Shown piece after piece: positions 30,153 through 39,005 of a stretch of DNA of 64,000 bases (the first letter of the stretch is position 1; each line of letters starts with the position of its first letter). The stretch comes from Silurus meridionalis. Taxonomy: Eukaryota; Chordata; Actinopteri; Siluriformes; Siluridae. The stretch is from assembly GCF_014805685.1 (NCBI RefSeq), contig NC_060887.1:12228963-12292962 (forward strand), written 5' to 3'. The position numbers were made by a program, and so were the translations under genes. The notes under the pieces are model-generated. The model searched no databases, was not told the origin of the DNA, and saw nothing but the letters and a program-made list of their open reading frames with translations.

Positions 30153-32290
30153 ACCAAAAACAACCAGCTTGGACTCCAGTGACTTCAGGTGGATAATGTA
30201 AAAGGCTCCGACGAAAACAGCCAAAGCGATCAGCAGCATGGGAGAGCTGATTCTGCAGGAAACACCAAGAGGAAGCCGTTGTTTATATCAAGTTTTAATA
30301 ACAACCAAAAAAATCTAAATCCATTTAGAAAAGGAATCCTTGCTATTAAAAGTCTGGATGAGCAACTAAAATGAATAACACAAGTCTATGGCTGAATATG
30401 AGGCAGCACACAGAGTTTTTCCCACAATTGTGACGTATCCACTATAAACAATTCGACAACATCTGCTTTGAAAACGACACATTTCATCGCAAACGTTTTC
30501 CTCGCCAACAAACAACCCACGTCGTCATGCTAATCGGATCGATAAAATCTAAATAATGTAATATGACATTAAATCCATAAAGACATAAAAAGGCTTTTCT
30601 TTCAGACTGAATGTCCTCTAGAAGCAGGACTAGATCATCTGATACAACTGAAGCTTTCGACGGCTTTAATTCCCGTTTAAAGGAAACCTATAAAAGATTC
30701 AAGATTTGTATTTGTCACAGACATTGTTATATACAGAATACAACCTGCACCGAAATAACAATTGTGCATTCACTAAAAGGTCTAAAAGTATAAAATATGA
30801 AAGAATATAAGGAGGGAATATGTCTATCGTTCTTTATGTCAAGATAAAAGTCATGATAACGTTTCGAATATTTGAAGTAAAATTCAACATCTGGATTCTA
30901 ATTATTCAATTACTCAAAGCAACACCAACATTTCTTTCTATTAAAAGGCTACCGGAGTTCACCGGTAAGTCTTAAACACTTAATCGAAGAGGAAAAACTA
31001 TCCAATAATAATCTGCTTTATCTATATGTTTTATTTTTGCTCATCTATTTGCACAAATTTGCATCTCTCTCATTTGACTAACTGCTTCTAATAACCGTGC
31101 TGCCCGTGACCTTTCTTTAAATACGGTGGCTCAAAACTTCTGAAGCAGCTCGGCCTGTGTATACACGGATACGCAGCCAATCAAACGGCAACCTTTAAGA
31201 TCCTGAAGCTATAAAAAGTATATGTAATCAATCAGATATTCAGCAGCACATAAGCAGAGGCTTAGATAATGTCCATGCACTCTTGCAAAAAAAGAAACAA
31301 ACCCAGCATTCAACAGTTTCAAACGACTAATTCAAACGCCTTCTCTCCCTATCCAATCCCTTACATGCAGTAGAGGATGAGTGCCAAGAAGATGAAGGTG
31401 TAATTGCTGTGGAACGTGTCCAGGTTGCGCACGACACGCTGGCACAGCTCGCCGAAGTTCTTCGGTTTGGAAAACTTGCGCTGGTCCACAAAGCCGTTCC
31501 AGGGCCTTATCGACTTCCGCTGACGGTCGAACCACTCCTTTGCCACATTCCCGGATAAGCCCTTGGGAAAGAGTCTGTGAACGCACGGACAAAAACGGCA
31601 TGAGGAGACGATAATCCGGTCAATATTTCTGCTTGGAGAAAATATAATGCGATTGATAAAAACCCCTCAGTAAAAAAATAGACATTGCGGCGATGTGAAT
31701 TAATGCTTTGTTTAGCAATGGAGTCATACGGTTAAAGAATTATTTTCCTGCAGGGCTTATATTAATGTGTTCATTTTAATACATTATTATTGAACAATTG
31801 TATGTGCACACAAGACTATATGGACAAAAGTATTAGGACACCTGATTTATTTTTTTATTTTTTTTCCCCCGCCTGCTCTTCTACTGTTACTGCAAAGTTG
31901 GAGGCAGACAATATGTAAATAAATTAGATGGATCAGATAGGATAGATCAAAAAAGATCAAATGTACAAATTCCACCAGTATCCATAAACATAGGCAATAA
32001 ATCCTAAAAAAATACTACATACAAAAATAAAACATTTTAAGGTAATAAAGTTATAATAAGAATTTGAAGATAAATGTATAGGATTTCTTTGGAATTTTTC
32101 TTATGCTGAATGTGTTATTAATAAATAATCAACTTTGCTTTTGGGTCTCACACCATCTCACGCCAATGGTTGGATGATTCCTTTCCAAAATGTCCTCGAA
32201 CAAATGAAGGCGTACTCACCGGCTGATCATTCGTGCTGCAGGGATCTCCTGGGCCTCGTCGCTGAAAGGGTCACCCGCCTTCATCTCCAT
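28960..32290 (-). CDS. rabac1: Prenylated Rab acceptor protein 1 (PRA1)
   Basis: This is a small Golgi/ER membrane protein that binds prenylated Rab GTPases and counteracts their extraction by GDI. Five coding exons on the minus strand join in phase to 189 residues; the human protein is 185. Landmarks are KEWFDRQRKSIRPWNGFVDQ and the PRA1 signature NFGELCQRVVRNLDTFHSNY, then two long hydrophobic hairpins (about residues 77-112 and 132-168, the latter with FWLAGAGAAVFWVLG), and a short acidic C-terminal tail ending EELLMQPV. The ATG at 32290 is followed by an acidic leader typical of the family. It converges on atp1a3, as in human 19q13.2. No break is seen. Its third intron is extraordinary (separate entry). 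Confidence 0.95.
29140..29241 (-). CDS. rabac1: rabac1 coding exon 4
   Basis: Residues 127-161, RELTQGHQLGLAGSV then the second hydrophobic hairpin. Phases 1 and 1. Confidence 0.94.
29242..30154 (-). repeat. rabac1 intron 3, nearly all simple sequence
   Basis: Plus-strand 29280-30090 is overwhelmingly purine, built from degenerate GATGAAGAAGAAGCAGTAGG-like words. 30091-30150 is pure (CA)n. In the transcript this reads as the donor GTAAGT, about 30 GT repeats, then roughly 800 bases of CTT/TCA-rich pyrimidine up to the acceptor. The long leucine/histidine-rich and phenylalanine-rich open frames across it are translation artefacts of this composition. Confidence 0.9.
30155..30252 (-). CDS. rabac1: rabac1 coding exon 3
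   Basis: Residues 94-127 (SSPMLLIALAVFVGAF to LESKLVVFG). Acceptor CCTGCAG. The donor G|GTAAGT runs straight into a (GT)n tract on the transcribed strand. Confidence 0.95.
31365..31574 (-). CDS. rabac1: rabac1 coding exon 2
   Basis: Residues 24-94: the cytoplasmic domain and the first hydrophobic segment (NYTFIFLALILYC). Acceptor TTCACAG, donor AT|GTAAGG. Confidence 0.95.
31675..32060. other. rabac1 intron 1 with MITE end fragment
   Basis: AT-rich intronic DNA. 31815-31848 carries ACTATATGGACAAAAGTATT, the end of the DNA-transposon family seen complete at 40905. No other structure seen. Confidence 0.55.
32220..32290 (-). CDS. rabac1: rabac1 coding exon 1
   Basis: Residues 1-24, MEMKAGDPFSDEAQEIP onward. 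Donor CG|GTGAGT, phase 2. A second in-frame Met at codon 3 is an alternative start. Confidence 0.88.
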
Positions 32291-33049
32291 TTCTCCGCAC
32301 CTACGCGATCGCACACAAGAGCAGGTGACTTCAAAATGATTCCTGTTTTGCTTCTTAACAATAATAATGTTGCTGTGGATGAGTGATTTCATCCTGTCTG
32401 TTTTACAGCCCACACTTCTGAATGGATGTGGTGGGACTTATTTATTTGTGGCACAGAAGAGCGTTTAGCCCAATAGATGAGTGTGATATATGAGATTTAT
32501 CATATCATATATCACATCACATCTCAAATCATATGTTGTGATGTGATACATGATTCCCAATATATGATCTCATACCATCAGCAACATGTCCTCACACACT
32601 AAGTGTATACAGGGAATATGGAGTTGTGTCTTAATATAAAACAAGGTGGGGAAATGTGGAAAATCTTTATCAGGCAATGTCTAACATAGGAAGACTAATT
32701 GCATCAGGATCTGCTGAGATTTTAGTGAGTGCCAGTGAAGAGTTCAGGTCAAACCCAGGACATAGGGACTTTTCTAAAACTCTTAACGTGGCTTAATGCG
32801 ATTTTTTAAAGATGAAACTCAACCCATCTGTACACAGTATGCTTTATTATTACTGTGTTTACTGAGTTTGGTCTTTTAAAAAAGAAAGTCATATCAGTAT
32901 ACTGTATATGGTGTCACAACAACAAAGACATCTTCTGTATAACTGCAGAGTTTATCCCAATTTACACATAACACAACATTTCACTGTTATTTAAAAAAAA
33001 ATCATCACGTTATGTGTTACAAAATCACTTTCTTACTGTGTATATCAAC

Positions 33050-33560
33050 GATGTTTTCGTTGTTTCGATGAAACACGGATGTGCTGATGTGGAAGACCGT
33101 GTGGATTTGACTTCGCTTCCGGTACAATGACGCTTTCTGTCCCTTACCCGCTATCGCCCCTTAGCGGTATGACACTAAATCACACTAAATATTTCCGCTT
33201 CCACAAATGTCCTTTGTACTTATTACTGTACTTGTCAGCGACTGTAATTATTCTACGAATTTACTGTCCAAAATGTTAATTAAAAAAACCGTAGAAAGGA
33301 CAGACTCTGCATTCGAGGATGGTGACTCTCTTAGCAAAAGAACGACTTCTGTTGTCCGTCTCTATCACGTCTGTTACGTCATTGGTTGTTATGCATTTTT
33401 CTTGCACGCGATTGGTCAGTTTGGGCTGTACGTCAGCGCGACTCACCGCCCACTGCTGGACGAAGTTGTTTGGAGAAATGTTGTGCTCGTCCGCTCACTG
33501 TGTCCCGAGTTAGTGCTGAAATAACGGCGAAATATCCCGAACACGAATCATAGATTTTTG
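33050..33560. promoter_or_regulatory. Candidate shared promoter of rabac1 and dedd2
   Basis: The two genes diverge from here. Elements visible are an ETS-like CTTCCGGT near 33115-33122, ACGTCA (CRE-like) at 33376-33381 and 33430-33435, and inverted CCAAT boxes (ATTGG) at 33381 and 33411. CpG frequency is above that of the surroundings. No TATA box is obvious. Clustered CRE and CCAAT motifs with a head-to-head layout suggest a bidirectional housekeeping promoter. Confidence 0.5.
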
Positions 33561-33695
33561 CAGGTTCGGTATGTAAAAGTGAAAAACAAACAAAGAAACA
33601 CTAAAGAGTCTATAATTTGTACGTTTTTAAAAGACTGGGAGTCTGTGGGAGCGATACGGAGGCTGGGCGGCTCGGGGATATCAGCTGTTATTCAG
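33490..33695 (+). other. dedd2: Probable non-coding first exon of dedd2
   Basis: This GC-richer segment downstream of the promoter motifs ends TATTCAG|GTAAAC at 33695/33696, a usable 5' splice site. The coding part of dedd2 starts 4.9 kb later and needs an upstream leader. Its first bases and its acceptor partner (candidate AG at 38464-38465, after a pyrimidine-rich TCCA/TCTA tract, or TGTAG at about 38516) are inferred, not proven. Confidence 0.45.
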
Positions 33696-36600
33696 GTAAA
33701 CAGGCCCTGCATAGCGACGGACATTTCTTCCTTTCTTTCTTTTTTTTGATAAGTGAATTACCCTAGTAACGGACGTATTTTCTAAAAGGCAGACTTACCT
33801 AACTACAACTATTTATTTTCTGAAAGTGAACTATTGCTGGTACTTCATCCTAGCAATGGACATTAATGTGGGTATACGAGCCTAACTAGCGACTGTCATT
33901 TATTTCCTAAAACATAAACTAGCCTAGCAAAACAACTGACATTTATTTCCTAAAAGGTAAACTAGCCTAGCAAAACAAATGACATTTATTTCCTGATGAG
34001 GTAAACTAGCCTAGCATAATAACTGCCGTATTTATTTCCTGAAGGTAAACTAGCCTAGCAAAACAACTGACATTTATTTCCTGAAAGGTAAACTAGCCTA
34101 GCAAAACAACTGACATTTATTTCCTGAAAGGTAAACTAGCCTAGCAAAACAACTGGCATATTTATTTCCTGAAAGGTAAACTAGCCTAGAATATCAACTG
34201 ACATTTATTTCTTAAAAGGTAAACTAGCCTAGCAAAACAACTGAAATGTATTTCTTAAAAGGTAAACTAGCCTAGCAAAACAACTGACATTTATTTCTTA
34301 AAAGGTAAACTAGCCTAGCAAAACAACTGACATTTATTTCCTGAAGGTAAACTAGCCTAGCAAAACAACTGACATTTATTTCCTAAAAGGTAAACTAGCC
34401 TAGCAAAACAAATGACATTCATTTCCTGATGAGGTAAACAAGCCTAGCATAATAACTGCCGTATTTATTTCCTGAAGGTAAACTAGCCTAGCAACACAAC
34501 TGACATTTATTTCTTGAAAGGTAAACTAGCCTAGCAACACAACTGACATTTATTCCCTGAAAGGTAAACTAGCCTAGCAACACAACTGACATTTATTCCC
34601 TGAAAGGTAAACTAGCCTAGCAACACAACTGACATTTATTTCTTGAAAGGTAAACTAGCCTAGCAACACAACTGACATTTATTCCCTGAAAGGTAAACTA
34701 GCCTAGCAAAACAACTGACATTTATTTCTTGAAAGGTAAACTAGCCTAGCAACACAACTGACATTTATTCCCTGAAACGTAAACTAGCCTAGCAAAACAA
34801 CTGACATTTATTTCTTGAAAGGTAAACTAGCCTAGCAACACAACTGACATTTATTTCTTGAAAGGTAAACTAGTCTAGCAAAACAACTGACATTTATTTC
34901 TTGAAAGGTAAACTAGCCTAGCAACACAACTGACATTTATTCCCTGAAACGTAAACTAGCCTAGCAAAACAACTGACATTTATTTCTTGAAAGGTAAACT
35001 AGCCTAGCAACACAACTGACATTTATTCCCTGAAAGGTAAACTAGCCTAGCAAAACAACTGACATTTATTCCCTGAAAGGTAAACTAGCCTAGCAAAACA
35101 ACTGGCATATTTATTTCCTGAAAGGTAAACTAGCCTAGAATATCAACTGACATTTATTTCTTAAAAGGTAAACTAGCCTAGCAAAACAACTGAAATGTAT
35201 TTCTTAAAAGGTAAACTAGCCTAGCAAAACAACTGACATTTATTTCTTAAAAGGTAAACTAGCCTAGCAAAACAACTGACATATTTATTTCCTGAAGGTA
35301 AACTAGCCTAGCAAAACAACTGACATTTATTTCCTAAAAGGTAAACTAGCCTAGCAAAACAAATGACATTCATTTCCTGATGAGGTAAACAAGCCTAGCA
35401 TAATAACTGCCGTATTTATTTCCTGAAGGTAAACTAGCCTAGCAACACAACTGACATTTATTTCTTGAAGGTAAACTAGCCTAGCAACACAACTGACATT
35501 TATTCCTGAAGGTAAACTAGCCTAGCAACACAACTGACATTTATTTCTTGAAAGGTAAACTAGCCTAGCAAAACAACTGACATTTATTTCCTAAAAGGTA
35601 AACTAGCCTAGCAAAACAACTGACATTTATTTCCTGAAAGGTAAACTAGCCTAGCAACACAACTGACATTTATTTCTTGAAAGGTAAACTAGCCTAGCAA
35701 CACAACTGACATTTATTCCCTGAAAGGTAAACTAGCCTAGCAACACAACTGACATTTATTCCCTGAAAGGTAAACTAGCCTAGCAACACAACTGACATTT
35801 ATTTCTTGAAAGGTAAACTAGCCTAGCAACACAACTGACATTTATTTCTTGAAAGGTAAACTAGCCTAGCAACACAACTGACATTTATTCCTGAAGGTAA
35901 ACTAGCCTAGCAAAACAACTGACATTTATTTCCTAAAAGGTAAACTAGCCTAGCAAAACAACTGACATTTATTCCCTGAAAGGTAAACTAGCCTAGCAAA
36001 ACAACTGACATTTATTTCCTAAAAGGTAAACTAGCCTAGCAACACAACTGACATTTATTTCTTGAAAGGTAAACTAGCCTAGCAGCACAACTGACATTTA
36101 TTTCCTGAAAGGTAAACTAGCCTAGCAAAACAACTGACATTTATTTCTTAAAAGGTAAACTAGCCTAGCAACACAACTGACATTTATTTCCTGAAAGGTA
36201 AACTAGCCTAGCAAAACAACTGACATATTTATTTCCTGAAGGTAAACTAGCCAGGCAAAACAACTGACATTTATTTCTTAAAAGGTAAACTAGCCTAGCA
36301 AAACAACTGACATTTACTTCTTAAAAGGTAAACTAGCCTAGCAACACAACTGACATTTATTTCTTAAAAGGTAAACTAGCCTAGCAAAACAACTGACATT
36401 TATTTCTTAAAAGGTCAACTAGCCTAGCAAAACAACTGACATTTATTTCCTAAAAGGTAAACTAGCCTAGCATAACAACTGACATTTATTCCCTGAAAGG
36501 TAAACTAGCCTAGCAAAACAACTGACATTTATTTCTTGAAAGGTAAACTAGCCTAGCAATACAACTGACATATTTATTTCCTGAAGGTAAACTAGCCTAG

Positions 36601-38035
36601 CAAAACAACTGACATATTTATTTCCTGAAGGTAAACTAGCCTAGCAAAACAACTGACATTTATTTCCTAAAAGGTAAACTAGCCTAGCAAAACAACTGAC
36701 ATTTATTTCCTAAAAGGTAAACTAGCCTAGCAAAACAACTGACATTTATTTCTTAAAAGGTAAACTAGCCTAGCAAAACAACTGACATTTATTTCTGAAA
36801 GGTAAACTAGCCTAGCATAACAACTGACATTTATTTCTTGAAAGGTAAACTAGCCTAGCATAACAACTGTCATTTGTTTCTTGAAAGGTAAACCAGCCTA
36901 GCAAAACAACTGACATTTATTTCCTGAAGGTAAACCAGCCTAGCAAAACAACTGACATTTATTCCTGAAGGTAAACTAGCCTAGCAAAACAACTGACATT
37001 TATTTCCTAAAAGGTAAACTAGCCTAGCAACACAACTGACATTTATTTCTTGAAAGGTAAACTAGCCTAGCAGCACAACTGACATTTATTTCCTGAAGGT
37101 AAACCAGCCTAGCAAAACAACTGACATTTATTTCTTAAAAGGTAAACTAGCCTAGCAACACAACTGACATTTATTTCCTGAAAGGTAAACTAGCCTAGCA
37201 AAACAACTGACATATTTATTTCCTGAAGGTAAACTAGCCAGGCAAAACAACTGACATTTATTTCTTAAAAGGTAAACTAGCCTAGCAAAACAACTGACAT
37301 TTACTTCTTAAAAGGTAAACTAGCCTAGCAACACAACTGACATTTATTTCTTAAAAGGTAAACTAGCCTAGCAAAACAACTGACATTTATTTCTTAAAAG
37401 GTCAACTAGCCTAGCAAAACAACTGACATTTATTTCCTAAAAGGTAAACTAGCCTAGCATAACAACTGACATTTATTTCTTGAAAGGTAAACTAGCCTAG
37501 CAAAACAACTGACATTTATTTCTTGAAAGGTAAACTAGCCTAGCAATACAACTGACATATTTATTTCCTGAAGGTAAACTAGCCTAGCAAAACAACTGAC
37601 ATATTTATTTCCTGAAGGTAAACTAGCCTAGCAAAACAACTGACATTTACTTCTTAAAAGGTAAACTAGCCTAGCAACACAACTGACATTTATTTCTTAA
37701 AAGGTAAACTAGCCTAGCAAAACAACTGACATTTATTTCTTAAAAGGTAAACTAGCCTAGCAAAACAACTGACATTTATTTCTTGAAAGGTAAACTAGCC
37801 TAGCATAACAACTGACATTTATTTCTTGAAAGGTAAACTAGCCTAGCATAACAACTGTCATTTGTTTCTTGAAAGGTAAACTAGCCTAGCATAACAACTG
37901 TCATTTGTTTTTTAAAAGGTAAACTAGCCTAGCAAAACAACTGACATTTATTTCTTAAAAGGTAAACTAGCCTAGCAACACAACTGACATATTTATTTCC
38001 TGATGGGGTAAACAAGCCTAGCATAACATTTATTT
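33696..38035. repeat. 43-bp minisatellite, about 100 units
   Basis: A 4.3 kb tandem array has the consensus GGTAAACTAGCCTAGCA, then A/CACAACTGACATTTATTT, then CTTGAAA or CCTAAAA. The first five or so units (33696-33920) are strongly diverged and the rest are highly homogeneous, with a few variant types (AATATCAAC, GCCGTATT, GGTCAAC, CCAGGCA). Larger blocks are duplicated: variants at 34155 and 35104 recur 949-951 bases apart, and those at 36251/37238 and 36414/37401 recur exactly 987 apart. It fills most of the probable first intron of dedd2. Confidence 0.97.
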
Positions 38036-38391
38036 GTTCTGAACACTACACTGTAACTCTGAGGCAGAGGGCAGTAATGTTAGCAATACATTGAGTAAGT
38101 CAGAGTTTTGCTAGCAGATGGGGTTGTATAATCTAACTGGACAGAAGCATGTAGTAAGCAGTTCCTAGTTCTTGTCAAAAACAACAACCTAAAAATAATA
38201 ATAATAAATGTGACTTTTTCTGTAATCCTGGATATCACTTGTTTGTTTTTTTTTTTAACATTTTGTAACGTGGACACATAATGTCATGACGTAACATTGT
38301 GCATTGTGAATGTGCTTGGCTGTGTGTTAATGATTTTAGGGGGGTTTTCAGAATTGATGGTTTAATTATGTTTATCAAGGAATTTAATATC

Positions 38392-38450
38392 TATCCTATC
38401 TATCTATCCATCCATCCATCCATCCATCCATCCATCTATCTATCTATTGC
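38392..38450. repeat. (TCTA)n/(TCCA)n microsatellite
   Basis: A tetranucleotide run just before the dedd2 coding exon, possibly serving as the pyrimidine tract of its acceptor. Confidence 0.93.
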
Positions 38451-38551
38451 TGTTTATCTAATCAGATCAACAGAGCATAGATGATAATAACCAGAATTCA
38501 CATCTTTGCTGCTGTAGATCTGATTGCTGGAAGACTTCGCAGCAGTTAACC

Positions 38552-39005
38552 ATGATGTCGTGCTCGAGATACTCTCTGTACTGGGAGGAGACGGACTGTT
38601 TAAGCTACTATGAAATGCTGTCTCTCCATGAAGTCTTTGAGATTGTGGGTTCCCAGTTGACCGAGACTGACATCGAAGTCCTGTCGTTCCTTCTCGACGA
38701 AGCTTATCCTGCCAAGCATCCGCTCGATCCAGAAGGCTGGACTGCAGAGGTTTTGCCGGACTCTGATTCACCTAGAAATCCTCCTTGCCCGCGCCTTTTG
38801 GAGGCTTGGCGCAGGATACGCCCTAAGGGAGAGCCGGTTCCCTTTGCTGGACGCTGCATGCCGAAGAGTGGTGTCGCCCTGCTGCTGGAGCTGGAAAGGC
38901 GCGGCTTTTTAAAGGAAGGAAATCTGGAACCTCTGTTGCAGCTACTTCGAATTCTTACACGGCACGACCTGTTACCGTTCGTCTCCAGCAAGAAAAGAAG
39001 AACGG
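38552..39005 (+). CDS. dedd2: dedd2 coding exon 1
   Basis: Residues 1-152, the death effector domain. Met-Met at the start; the first ATG is chosen because it is in frame and the upstream frame closes. The extra segment at about 52-105 is rich in Pro, Asp and Arg. Donor G|GTAAGC, phase 1. Confidence 0.92.

Noticed and set aside
29419..30239. Long minus-strand frames rich in Leu/His and Phe/Tyr
   Set aside because: They are translations of the CTT/TCA pyrimidine sequence inside rabac1 intron 3 and overlap its exon 3 out of frame.
33207..33524. 105-codon plus-strand frame upstream of dedd2
   Set aside because: It covers the promoter motifs, has no domain and no splice continuity with dedd2.
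33696..38035. Regular repeats resembling a CRISPR array
   Set aside because: The units are directly tandem with no unique spacers, the genome is eukaryotic, and no cas genes are present. It is a minisatellite.
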